NCBI GenBank assembly: GCA_903920205.1
Contig: CAIXLI010000174.1
Coordinates: 1 to 34,944 of the forward strand
DNA length: 34,944 nucleotides
From: an uncultured Pseudomonadota bacterium
Lineage (GTDB): Bacteria > Pseudomonadota > Alphaproteobacteria > UBA9219
Direction: 5' to 3'
Translations under genes and position numbers: made by a program
The notes under the pieces: model-generated
Told to the model about the DNA's origin: nothing
Seen by the model: the letters and a program-made list of their open reading frames with translations, nothing else
The model's database searches: none
Shown here: positions 7,294 to 14,551 of the stretch, piece by piece
How the letters are laid out: each line of letters starts with the position of its first letter
Position numbering within the stretch: position 1 is the first letter of the stretch

Positions 7294-7946
7294 GGGGCTT
7301 CCCCATTCAGGCTGCGCAGAACATCGGAAGCGCGGGCGGCGATGTTTTGCGGCGCGAGCGTGTTTTGGGACAAGTCGGTGAAGATTGTCTTGGCTTTGGC
7401 TTGATCGCCCAGACGGAGCGCGAGATAGGCTTGCGCTTCCAGAGCCGAGAAGCGCCATGCGGCGGATCCGACCGTTAAGGGTTGCAAACGCGCGGACAGG
7501 GTCGCGGGGTTTCCGTCGTCCAGTTGCAGGCGCACAGAAAGCAAGTCGCCCAATTGGCGGAAAACGGGCTCGGCCTTGGCGTCGGAGGCGACGCGGTCGA
7601 AAAGCTGGACCGCTTTTGTTTTATCGTTCTGATCGGCGGCCAAAGCGCCAGCCTGCAACAGCGCCAGTTCGGCGTGCCCTTGGCCCGGATTTGCATCGGC
7701 GAATTGTCGCAGCGATTCGATGTCCGCGAGCGGATTGGCGGTCGATTTTCTCACCGCAAGGAGCGACGAGGTGATGCGCTGGTTATGCTCCGCTTTCCAC
7801 GAACGATAGGCGGTAGAGGTGCCGGTCGCTAGCACAAGCCCGAGCGCAGCAATGATGACCCAAAGGCCGTATTGCTTCCACAGGGCTTCGAGCCTTTGGC
7901 GTTCGAGGTCTTCTTGGACTTCTTGGAAAAGGTTGTTGTCTGTCAT
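7290..7946 (-). CDS. YfgM-like membrane-anchored TPR protein
   Basis: This 218-residue protein has a cytoplasmic N-terminus (about 30 residues), one transmembrane helix (LWVIIAALGLVLATGTSTAY, about residues 27-46) and a periplasmic domain of TPR-like helical pairs rich in Ala/Leu. That is the layout of YfgM, an ancillary subunit of the SecYEG translocon that works with periplasmic chaperones. It opens the operon with bamB (ATGA overlap) and der. The start at 7946 (MTDNNLFQEV) matches the family. The Shine-Dalgarno is poor, and an ATG five codons earlier is possible. The ORF continues open upstream to 8114, but that part has no family resemblance. Confidence 0.85.
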   Translation of the reverse strand: MTDNNLFQEVQEDLERQRLEALWKQYGLWVIIAALGLVLATGTSTAYRSWKAEHNQRITSSLLAVRKSTANPLADIESLRQFADANPGQGHAELALLQAGALAADQNDKTKAVQLFDRVASDAKAEPVFRQLGDLLSVRLQLDDGNPATLSARLQPLTVGSAAWRFSALEAQAYLALRLGDQAKAKTIFTDLSQNTLAPQNIAARASDVLRSLNGEAP

Positions 7947-8091
7947 GGGGGCGCTTTGCATAAGGCGTGTGATGTATGTTCGCAGGGGAAGAAAGCCCCC
8001 TCGAACGACCGAGAGATGAACATAAGGTCTTGTTTGGGAGAGCACAAGAGCGGTTAAAGGGGGAGCCAAAGAAACCCGCCTGTGCATAAAA

Positions 8092-8140
8092 AACCGCCAT
8101 TCCGTGACGCACAAAGCGCGAACACGGGATGACGGTTTAT
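8092..8140. repeat. Palindromic GTCATTCCG-family element, degenerate copy
   Basis: ACCGCCATTCCGTG at the left pairs imperfectly with CACGGGATGACGGT at the right, around GACGCACAAAGCGCGAA. The core CATTCCGTGNCGC...GCGAACACGG matches the repeats at 15511-15705 and 34233-34279. It lies in the spacer between the YfgM-like gene and the 8162-8581 gene, where it could form a hairpin in either transcript. Confidence 0.6.
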
Positions 8141-8161
8141 TGGAAATCGATTGGCTATTCT

Positions 8162-8581
8162 TTAACCCAAAGCCACTTCCTGCGTCGAAAACGATTGATC
8201 AAGCTGACCACGGGTTGGCACAGGATAGGCACCCCTAACTGAATTAATCATTTCGGAAGAGATCCTGTTGTCTGCGTTTTTCACTGTGTTACACAATGTG
8301 ATTAGCGCCTCTTGGCTAGAAACTCCGACCATGACATACACCATATCCGGCACGGGAGATGTGACTTTAGGTGAATCCACTTCTTGCGGCGCGCAATAGA
8401 GTTTTGCGCATCCTTCGGGAAACAGCTTGACGACACGCTCACCTGCGGTCTCGCTATCGACGATTCCCCAAAGACAGAGGTTTGAGGCTTTTTTTGCGCC
8501 CGATACAAAGCATGGAAGATTTACCGTTCCGTCAAAAAATGGATAAAAGGTCTCAACGTCACGCGGCTCAAACGCAGGCAT
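8162..8581 (-). CDS. Hypothetical protein (139 aa)
   Basis: I do not recognise this protein. It has no signal peptide or membrane span and contains four to five Cys (LPCF, NLCLW, GCAKLYC, TLCN). A hydrophobic strand DMVYVMVGV suggests a small alpha/beta domain. ATG at 8581 is preceded by AAGAAG about 6 nt upstream. It is transcribed divergently from yejE across a 126-nt spacer with inverted repeats. It is separated from the upstream operon by a palindromic element. Codon use looks ordinary, so it is probably real although short. Confidence 0.6.
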   Translation of the reverse strand: MPAFEPRDVETFYPFFDGTVNLPCFVSGAKKASNLCLWGIVDSETAGERVVKLFPEGCAKLYCAPQEVDSPKVTSPVPDMVYVMVGVSSQEALITLCNTVKNADNRISSEMINSVRGAYPVPTRGQLDQSFSTQEVALG

Positions 8582-8610
8582 AGCTATCTTCTTACTTGAA
8601 AAAAAGCTCC

Positions 8611-8697
8611 TAACACCCAGAAAATCAGAATGTATTTCCTCTTAAGCTTCTAAGATATCAAAAACAATGAATTTTACAAATTGTTTCATGGGTGTTA
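8611..8697. promoter_or_regulatory. Divergent control region with nested inverted repeats
   Basis: The spacer between the 8162-8581 gene and yejE holds TAACACCC (8611-8618) and its reverse complement GGGTGTTA (8690-8697), which flank an AAACAAT/ATTGTTT pair and CTTAAGCTTCTAAG. The symmetry suggests operator sites or an RNA hairpin that presents the yejE ribosome site (AAGGA at 8697-8701). No clear -35/-10 pair was found. Confidence 0.3.
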
Positions 8698-8707
8698 AGG
8701 AAAAACG

Positions 8708-9757
8708 ATGTTCTTTTCCCCCCGCACTTGGACTCCACTCAATCGCCGCCGCTGGGCCAATTTCAAGGCCAATAAGCGGGGGTTTTGGTCTTTGTGGGTG
8801 TTTTTGGCGCTTTTCGGAGTGGCGTTGGGCGCGGAGTTTGTGGCTAACGACAATCCGCTCTTGGTCAAATTCGAGGGGCATTATTACGCGCCTGTTTTTT
8901 CCACCTATCCCGAAACACGCTTTGGCGGTGAGTTTGAGACGGAGGCGCGGTACCGCGACCCTTATGTTAAGAAGCTGATTGAGGCTAACGGCTGGATGAT
9001 TTGGCCCCCCATCCGGTATTCCTTCAACACGATCAATTATGATCTGGAGCAGCCTGCGCCCTCGCCGCCCTCGCGGGGGAATTGGCTGGGGACGGACGAT
9101 CAGGGGCGCGACGTTTTGGCACGGGTTATTTACGGGTTTCGTATTTCTGTTCTGTTTGGGCTGACGCTGACGATTTTGTCTTCGGTCATCGGCATCGCGG
9201 CGGGTGCCGTACAGGGCTATTTCGGCGGCATGACCGATTTGCTGATGCAGCGGTTTATCGAGATTTGGGGCGGGATGCCAGTTTTGTATCTGCTGATTAT
9301 CATGGCGAGCCTTGTGCAGCCGAATTTCTGGTGGCTGTTGATTTTGATGCTGATGTTTTCGTGGATGTCGTTGATCCATGTCGTGCGCGCCGAATTTCTG
9401 CGCGCTCGCAATTTCGATTACGTTCGCGCCGCCAAGGCTTTGGGCGCGGGCGATGTGACGATTATGTTCAAGCATATTCTGCCGAACGCGATGGTGGCGA
9501 CGTTGACCTTTTTGCCGTTTGTTTTGAACCATGCAATTACGACTCTGACGGCTTTGGATTTTCTGGGGTTTGGGTTGCCGCCCGGATCGCCTTCGCTGGG
9601 GGAGTTGCTTAATCAAGGGAAGAATAATTTGCAGGCGCCTTGGTTGGGTATTAGCGCGTTTTGCGTTTTGGCGTTGATGCTGACTCTTTTGATTTTCACG
9701 GGGGAAGCCGTGCGCGATGCTTTTGATCCGCGCAAGACGCAGGGCGATCAGTCATGA
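8708..9757 (+). CDS. yejE: ABC transporter permease YejE (peptide/microcin C type)
   Basis: YejE is one of two inner-membrane permeases of the YejABEF oligopeptide importer, which also takes up microcin C in E. coli. The 349-residue protein shows the long N-terminal periplasmic insert typical of YejE after the first helix (LWVFLALFGVALGAEF, about residues 29-44). The GTDDQGRDVLARVIYGFRIS segment follows, and the DppC-type EAA loop is seen as AKALGAGDVTIMFKHILPNA. The last helix precedes EAVRDAFDPRK. The start has AAGGA 7 nt upstream. The stop overlaps the yejF start (ATGA). Neither yejA nor yejB lies upstream, which is unusual for this operon. Confidence 0.93.
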   Translation: MFFSPRTWTPLNRRRWANFKANKRGFWSLWVFLALFGVALGAEFVANDNPLLVKFEGHYYAPVFSTYPETRFGGEFETEARYRDPYVKKLIEANGWMIWPPIRYSFNTINYDLEQPAPSPPSRGNWLGTDDQGRDVLARVIYGFRISVLFGLTLTILSSVIGIAAGAVQGYFGGMTDLLMQRFIEIWGGMPVLYLLIIMASLVQPNFWWLLILMLMFSWMSLIHVVRAEFLRARNFDYVRAAKALGAGDVTIMFKHILPNAMVATLTFLPFVLNHAITTLTALDFLGFGLPPGSPSLGELLNQGKNNLQAPWLGISAFCVLALMLTLLIFTGEAVRDAFDPRKTQGDQS

Positions 9758-11358
9758 GTTTGCTGAACGTCGAAAACCTTAGCGTTACCTTCGGTCACAC
9801 TACTAGCGCCTTTGCCGCTGTACGGGGGGTATCTTTTTCGATTGAGCGCGGCGAGACAGTCGCCTTGGTCGGCGAATCCGGTTCGGGGAAATCGGTTACG
9901 GCTTTGGCTTTGCTCCAGCTCCTCCCCTATCCGAATGCGTGGCATCCTTCGGGGAGTATTGTTTTTGATGGGCAGGAAATTGTTGGGGCGAATGAATCCG
10001 TCCTGCAATCCATACGCGGCAATCGCATCGGCATGATTTTTCAGGAGCCGATGACGTCGCTGAACCCGCTGCACACCATCGGCAGGCAAATCGGGGAAGT
10101 TTTGTTTCTGCATAAGAAGATGAATGCGGAGCAAGCTCGGGCGCGGATTGTGGAGTTGTTGCATCTGGTCGCCCTGCCCGATCCAGAAAAACGGTTGAAC
10201 GCCTATCCGCACGAGCTTTCCGGCGGTCAGCGGCAGCGCGTGATGATCGCGATGGCTTTGGCAAACGACCCCGATCTATTGATCGCGGACGAGCCGACGA
10301 CTGCCCTCGATGTCACCATTCAAGCGCAGATTCTAAAGCTTTTGAAAGATTTGCAGAAGCGGCTTGGCATGGCTTTGCTTTTGATTACGCATGATCTTGG
10401 GATTGTGCGCAAAGTGGCGGACAAAGTTTGCGTCATGCAACGCGGGGAGATTGTAGAGCAAGCGCCCGCCGCGCAACTTTTCGCCGCGCCTCAACATGCC
10501 TATACCAAAATGCTTTTGGCGGCGGAGCCGAAGGGCGAGGCTTGGCCTATCGCGCCAGACGCCGAGGAAATTCTGCGCGTGGAGGATTTGAAGGTTCATT
10601 TTCCCATCCGCAAGGGCGTGTTCGGGCGTGTGACCGATTATGTTCGCGCTGTGGACGGCATTTCGCTGACCGTTCGTGCTTCGGAAACCATTGGCATCGT
10701 GGGGGAATCCGGTTCGGGCAAGACGACTTTGGGTTTGGCTCTGCTGCGTTTGATCCCGTCGCAGGGGCGCGTGGTCTTTATGGGGCAACAGATAACGGGA
10801 CTGGCGCGGGGACAGATGCGCGCTTTGCGCCGCTCGATGCAGGTAGTTTTTCAAGATCCGTTTGGGAGTTTGAGTCCGCGTATGTCGGCGGGGGATATTG
10901 TCGCCGAGGGATTAGACCTGAACAAGCTTTGTGCGACGACTGCCGAACGCGAGCGGCGCATCATCGCGGCGTTGAAGGAAGTGGGGCTTGATCCCGAGAC
11001 GCGCAATCGCTATCCGCATGAATTTTCAGGGGGGCAGCGGCAGCGGATTTCTATCGCTCGCGCTATTATTTTGCAGCCTAAATTTATCGTGTTGGACGAA
11101 CCGACTTCGGCTTTGGATATGTCCGTGCAGGCGCAGATCGTCGATTTGTTGCGCGATTTGCAACGACGGCACGGGTTGGCGTTTATGTTCATTAGCCATG
11201 ATCTGCGCGTCGTCCGCGCTTTGGCGCATCGCGTGGTGGTGATGAAGAACGGGAAGGCCGTCGAACAAGGCAACGCGGCGGATGTTTTTTCAAACCCGCA
11301 ACAGGATTATACGAAAACATTGCTGGCGGCGGCGTTGAATTTGGAAGCGAGGGAGTAG
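9754..11358 (+). CDS. yejF: ABC transporter ATP-binding protein YejF (fused double ATPase)
   Basis: This 534-residue protein carries two complete ABC ATPase domains that energise the YejBE permeases. Domain 1 has Walker A GESGSGKSV, signature LSGGQRQRV and Walker B LLIADEPTTALD. Domain 2 starts near residue 277 with GESGSGKTT, FSGGQRQRIS and FIVLDEPTSALD, and each domain ends with its switch His (THDLG, SHDLR). Both sites look catalytically intact. Translation is coupled to yejE through a 4-nt overlap. A GC-rich hairpin lies 38 nt after the stop. Confidence 0.95.
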   Translation: MSLLNVENLSVTFGHTTSAFAAVRGVSFSIERGETVALVGESGSGKSVTALALLQLLPYPNAWHPSGSIVFDGQEIVGANESVLQSIRGNRIGMIFQEPMTSLNPLHTIGRQIGEVLFLHKKMNAEQARARIVELLHLVALPDPEKRLNAYPHELSGGQRQRVMIAMALANDPDLLIADEPTTALDVTIQAQILKLLKDLQKRLGMALLLITHDLGIVRKVADKVCVMQRGEIVEQAPAAQLFAAPQHAYTKMLLAAEPKGEAWPIAPDAEEILRVEDLKVHFPIRKGVFGRVTDYVRAVDGISLTVRASETIGIVGESGSGKTTLGLALLRLIPSQGRVVFMGQQITGLARGQMRALRRSMQVVFQDPFGSLSPRMSAGDIVAEGLDLNKLCATTAERERRIIAALKEVGLDPETRNRYPHEFSGGQRQRISIARAIILQPKFIVLDEPTSALDMSVQAQIVDLLRDLQRRHGLAFMFISHDLRVVRALAHRVVVMKNGKAVEQGNAADVFSNPQQDYTKTLLAAALNLEARE

Positions 11359-11395
11359 GCAAGTGCCGCTTTTGCGGAACGCCCCCATCCCACGC

Positions 11396-11418
11396 CCCCT
11401 TCCCTCGAGGGGAAGGGG
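11396..11418. terminator. GC-rich hairpin between yejF and gmhA
   Basis: A perfect 9-bp stem, CCCCTTCCC with GGGAAGGGG, around a 5-nt loop sits between the convergent genes. Downstream on the plus strand is AGTTTGTT, a weak T tract. It could end transcription from either side; similar C-rich palindromes appear in other spacers of this window. Confidence 0.5.
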
Positions 11419-11429
11419 AGTTTGTTGGG

Positions 11430-12023
11430 TTATCGGTAATTTTCAGGAAACAGGCGGCGTTCGGTGAGCTCGATCATAATGTGGATGAGTTTGATGTGGA
11501 GTTCTTGGACGCGGTCGGCATAGGCGCCTGCGGGAGTGGCGAGGGGGATGTCGCTGGCTTCTGTCAAAGGGCTTTCGCGTTTGCCAGTTAGGGCGATGAC
11601 TTTGACGCCTTTGGCCTTGGCGGTTTGGACTGCGTTTAAAACATTGGGACTTTTACCGCTGGTGCTGATCGCAAGGAGGACATCGCCTGCACGGGCATGG
11701 GCTTCGAGATAGCGCGAGAAGACAAATTCATAGCCGTAATCATTCGACACGCAGCTGAGATGCCCTGCGTCGCTGATCGATGTTGCCGCAAGGGCGGGAC
11801 GGTCGCGGCGGAAGCGTCCCGAAAGCTCTTCCGCGAAATGCATCGCATCGCACATCGAGCCGCCATTGCCGCAACTGAACACGCGTCCGCCGTTTTTAAA
11901 CGTGTCGGCAAGGAGATCGCCCGCTTTTTCGATCAGCGCGAGCGTGTCGGCATCGGCCAGCAAATTTTGTAAGGCGGATTGGGCGTCAGTCAGGGCGGCG
12001 CGGATGGCGGCTTGCTGTGGCAT
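11430..12023 (-). CDS. gmhA: Sedoheptulose 7-phosphate isomerase (phosphoheptose isomerase)
   Basis: GmhA converts sedoheptulose 7-phosphate to D-glycero-D-manno-heptose 7-phosphate, the first step towards the ADP-heptose of the LPS core. The 197-residue protein is a single SIS domain. CGNGGSMCDAMHFAEELSGR (from about residue 51) is the family signature, and LAISTSGKSPNV and the C-terminal QELHIKLIHIMIELTE with its metal/substrate His are present. AGGAG lies 9 nt before the ATG. No other heptose-pathway gene is adjacent, but the heptosyltransferase-like protein at 25595-27067 may draw on the same pathway. Confidence 0.93.
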   Translation of the reverse strand: MPQQAAIRAALTDAQSALQNLLADADTLALIEKAGDLLADTFKNGGRVFSCGNGGSMCDAMHFAEELSGRFRRDRPALAATSISDAGHLSCVSNDYGYEFVFSRYLEAHARAGDVLLAISTSGKSPNVLNAVQTAKAKGVKVIALTGKRESPLTEASDIPLATPAGAYADRVQELHIKLIHIMIELTERRLFPENYR

Positions 12024-12107
12024 GAAGATTCTCCTGAGGGGTTTGGAAAGGCATCATGCCTTAGGAAGGGCGGGGTTGGCAATGAGGGAGGATTGTGATG
12101 ACGAGGA

Positions 12108-12205
12108 CTATCCCCGCTTGGTTTCTTCAATATCTTTGGCAATCTGTGCCTTCAGCACTTCGATGGTTTCCCTTATTTCCGTTTACCGTCAGGCACAAAA
12201 GGATG
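12108..12205 (-). pseudogene. Possible remnant of a RibF C-terminus
   Basis: The minus strand reads ETIEVLKAQIAKDIEE before a TAG at 12108-12110. This resembles the C-terminal helix of the intact RibF in this window (ESLDALKAQIMVDIQE) and matches the nucleotide sequence there at many positions. After a one-base frame change, the upstream reading LHPFVPDGKR resembles RibF's LTRFIRPEQKF. There is no start codon and the frame is broken, so this looks like a decayed fragment. Chance similarity of a short amphipathic helix is the alternative. Confidence 0.3.
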
Positions 12206-12308
12206 CAGCAATAGACCTTGACAGCAGGTGGCTTATGCCAGACTGTTCCGACTGTTAACCTTATGATTCTCTGTCTACTTAAGGGCAGATGTTCTGGAGT
12301 TTGCCGCC

Positions 12309-12584
12309 ATGAAAAAACTCTCGCGTCCTTTTTTGATGCTCTATGCGTCAGTTACCGTAGCGATAATTCTAGGCGGACCTGCATCTCACGCAGCAGAGGG
12401 CACTAAGTTCTTCCCACCTGACAATTGCCCGGAGGGCAACATCAAAGTGATTACATGGTCAGGAGAAACAGGAAAGAATCCGGCCTGTCTTCAAGTTCCG
12501 TCATGCACGGGGGAAAAGCCTTACCTGAACTTTACCGGAGAAAAATTTGTTTGCTCGGGAAAGAGCTCAGCCCCAGCGAAATAG
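12309..12584 (+). CDS. Small secreted Cys-containing protein (FPPDNC domain)
   Basis: This 91-residue product has a signal peptide (residues 1-28, cleavage after SHA). The mature part of about 60 residues is one domain with four Cys: FFPPDNC, PACLQVPSC and NFTGEKFVC, enough for two disulfides. The same domain opens the next gene, so they are paralogous. The ATG at 12309 has CTGGAG about 10 nt upstream. A possible TTGACA -35 lies at 12218-12223 without a convincing -10. Function is unknown. Secreted Cys/Thr-rich partners in this window include the VWA protein at 32218. Confidence 0.7.
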   Translation: MKKLSRPFLMLYASVTVAIILGGPASHAAEGTKFFPPDNCPEGNIKVITWSGETGKNPACLQVPSCTGEKPYLNFTGEKFVCSGKSSAPAK

Positions 12585-12630
12585 GGTGGTAAAAATTAAT
12601 GCATCAACACTACGGTAAGGAGAAAACGAA

Positions 12631-13371
12631 ATGAACGCCTGTTGTTTTTCTGCCCCTATAGCCCGATTTTTTGCGCATGGCTCCCGCCGTGTGTTTTCTT
12701 TTTCAGCTTCCCTTATCGTCGGAACGCTGTTTTGTCTGTCCTCTGCTCAAGCAGGAAGGCTTTTCCCGCCAGACAATTGTGTCGCAGGAAAAGTGTCCAC
12801 GTTGGCATGGAGCGGCAAGGAAAAAGATAACGTTACCTGTCTTTCTGTTCCCGCATGTGCAGGCGGGGAAAGCCTTAATTTCACGGGGACAAGTTTTGTG
12901 TGCGCCCCTGTATGTGAATCTGGTCAAAGCCTAGTTCTGAGCAAGGGAGTTTTCTCCTGTTGCAGTCCATCCACAACAAAGCAAAATGTTCAGTCATGCC
13001 CTTCAGGCGAGACGGGGTCGATCTATGACTTGGTAACAACAAATTGCGATGGCACCACGTCCGTCGTCCAAAGCGGCGGGTGTTCTCCCGTTGTTTGCCA
13101 GCCGACTTTCTCAACGCAGAACTACCAGTCTTGCCCCTCTGGAGCCAGCGGCAGCATTTATGATATCGTAACAACAAATTGCGATGGGACGACATCGTCC
13201 ACGACCATCACAAATTGCAGCGTTAGCATTAATATCCAATCCTCTGGTACATGCTCAGTTGGTCAGACGATGAATGGCACCCTGTCAGGAGGCACTTTTA
13301 CACCTTGCTCGGGCTCTTCATCTTCATGTCAGACCTATGTGTGCACGGCATCAGGATTGGTGCAGCAATAG
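12631..13371 (+). CDS. Secreted Cys-rich repeat protein with FPPDNC domain
   Basis: This is a 246-residue exported protein. The signal peptide is long (residues 1-41, SSAQA). Residues 42-91 repeat the domain of the preceding gene (LFPPDNC, CLSVPAC, NFTGTSFVC). Two near-identical units follow, at about 118-145 and 163-190, with the pattern SCPSG..GSIYD.VTTNCDGTTS, each holding two Cys. The CPSG-x-x-GSI pattern is known from pilus-tip and other surface proteins of proteobacteria. The C-terminus is Ser/Cys-rich. AAGGAG lies 7 nt before the ATG. It is 46 nt downstream of its paralogue, so the two probably form one unit. It is likely surface-exposed; its role is unknown. Confidence 0.72.
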   Translation: MNACCFSAPIARFFAHGSRRVFSFSASLIVGTLFCLSSAQAGRLFPPDNCVAGKVSTLAWSGKEKDNVTCLSVPACAGGESLNFTGTSFVCAPVCESGQSLVLSKGVFSCCSPSTTKQNVQSCPSGETGSIYDLVTTNCDGTTSVVQSGGCSPVVCQPTFSTQNYQSCPSGASGSIYDIVTTNCDGTTSSTTITNCSVSINIQSSGTCSVGQTMNGTLSGGTFTPCSGSSSSCQTYVCTASGLVQQ

Positions 13372-13477
13372 TTTCTTTGAAAGATTTTTAAGGGATATGG
13401 CGGAGCAGGTAGGCGGTCGACCAACGGACGACAGAGCAGAAAACAAAAAGTTTTCAATCTGGCTTCCGTTCTTCCTC

Positions 13478-14401
13478 CTACGCAAGAGGCCTCGGAGAAA
13501 AAGTCGCCGGAATGACGGCGTTGGTTACCATCGCCTCTTGAATATCCACCATAATCTGCGCTTTCAGCGCATCCAAACTCTCGAACTTTTGTTCAGGGCG
13601 GATGAAGCGGGTTAGGGTGAATTGCCATTCTTGGCCGTAGATGTCTTGGGCAAAGTCAAAAAGGTGCGCTTCAAGGGTTTCGCTTTTTCCGTCTACCGTT
13701 GGACGCAAACCGATATTGGCGATGCCTTGGTGGGTTAAACCCGCGCCCACCTGTCCGGCACGGATGGCATAGACGCCGAATTTGGGGCGCAGATAGGCGT
13801 CAAGCGCAATATTCGCTGTGGGAATGCCGAGCGTTCGTCCGCGCCCTGCCCCCTTAATGACAATTCCAGAGATCGACCAATCGCGCCCCAAAATCTGCGC
13901 CGCCGCGCCAACCTCGCCTTGCAGCAAGAGTTCGCGGATTCGGGTTGAGGAGAAAACTTCGCCCTCGCCCCCTTTGGCTTCAACTTCGGTTACGCTGATC
14001 CCATGCGGTGCGAACCACGTTCTGAGTTTTTGCATGTCGCCGCCGCGCCCGAACCCGAAGATAAAATCATGCCCCGCGACAACATGCTGTGCGCCGAAAC
14101 GTTCCAACAAAATTTGATCGACGAAATCCTGCGCCGACAGATGCGCAAGTTCGGGCGTGAAAGGCAGCGTGACGACATCGTCGATGCCAAAGGATTTTAG
14201 CAAACGCGTCCGCGCTTCAGGCGGAGTCAAACGGAAAGGCGGCAGATGTGGTTGGAAAACAGCACGGGGATGCGGTTCGAAGGTCAGAACCCGTGCAGGA
14301 ATATGCAGCGCGTGCGCTTGCGCGACGGCAGCGGCGATGACAGCCTGATGCCCGCGATGCACGCCGTCGAAATTTCCTAATGCGAAAACGCCGCCCTTCA
14401 T
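13478..14401 (-). CDS. ribF: Bifunctional riboflavin kinase / FAD synthetase
   Basis: RibF phosphorylates riboflavin to FMN and adenylates it to FAD. The N-terminal nucleotidyltransferase domain starts at once with GNFDGVHRGHQ (residues 9-19, the HxGH-type ATP site). It contains the VVAGHDFIFGFGRGG loop and the SSTRIRELL segment. The flavokinase domain from about residue 180 has GRGRTLGIPTANI. At 307 residues it is near normal length, but the N-terminus is somewhat short and the Shine-Dalgarno is weak. The last residues (NAVIPATFSPRPLA) are not family-like and coincide with a GTCATTCCGG repeat end, so the natural C-terminus was probably replaced by repeat-derived sequence. Confidence 0.93.
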   Translation of the reverse strand: MKGGVFALGNFDGVHRGHQAVIAAAVAQAHALHIPARVLTFEPHPRAVFQPHLPPFRLTPPEARTRLLKSFGIDDVVTLPFTPELAHLSAQDFVDQILLERFGAQHVVAGHDFIFGFGRGGDMQKLRTWFAPHGISVTEVEAKGGEGEVFSSTRIRELLLQGEVGAAAQILGRDWSISGIVIKGAGRGRTLGIPTANIALDAYLRPKFGVYAIRAGQVGAGLTHQGIANIGLRPTVDGKSETLEAHLFDFAQDIYGQEWQFTLTRFIRPEQKFESLDALKAQIMVDIQEAMVTNAVIPATFSPRPLA

Positions 14402-14551
14402 TCTTTTCGGACTTTCTTTAACTGGTGGGTAATATTTTTCTGCTTTTAAGGTCCCGCTCTGATATACCCTCCCCTCGCCCTCTCCCGCAAGAGGCGGAAC
14501 ATCCGCCGATGCCAGAGGCTCCCCCCATCGCCAACCCCCTTAGATTCGTTT

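Noticed and set aside
8642-9616. 324-codon frame antisense to yejE
   Set aside because: Gln/Arg/His-rich shadow of a recognised permease; no ribosome site.
12082-12258. 58-codon plus-strand frame beginning MREDCDDEDY
   Set aside because: No ribosome site, and it overlaps the minus-strand RibF-like fragment, which has better protein character.
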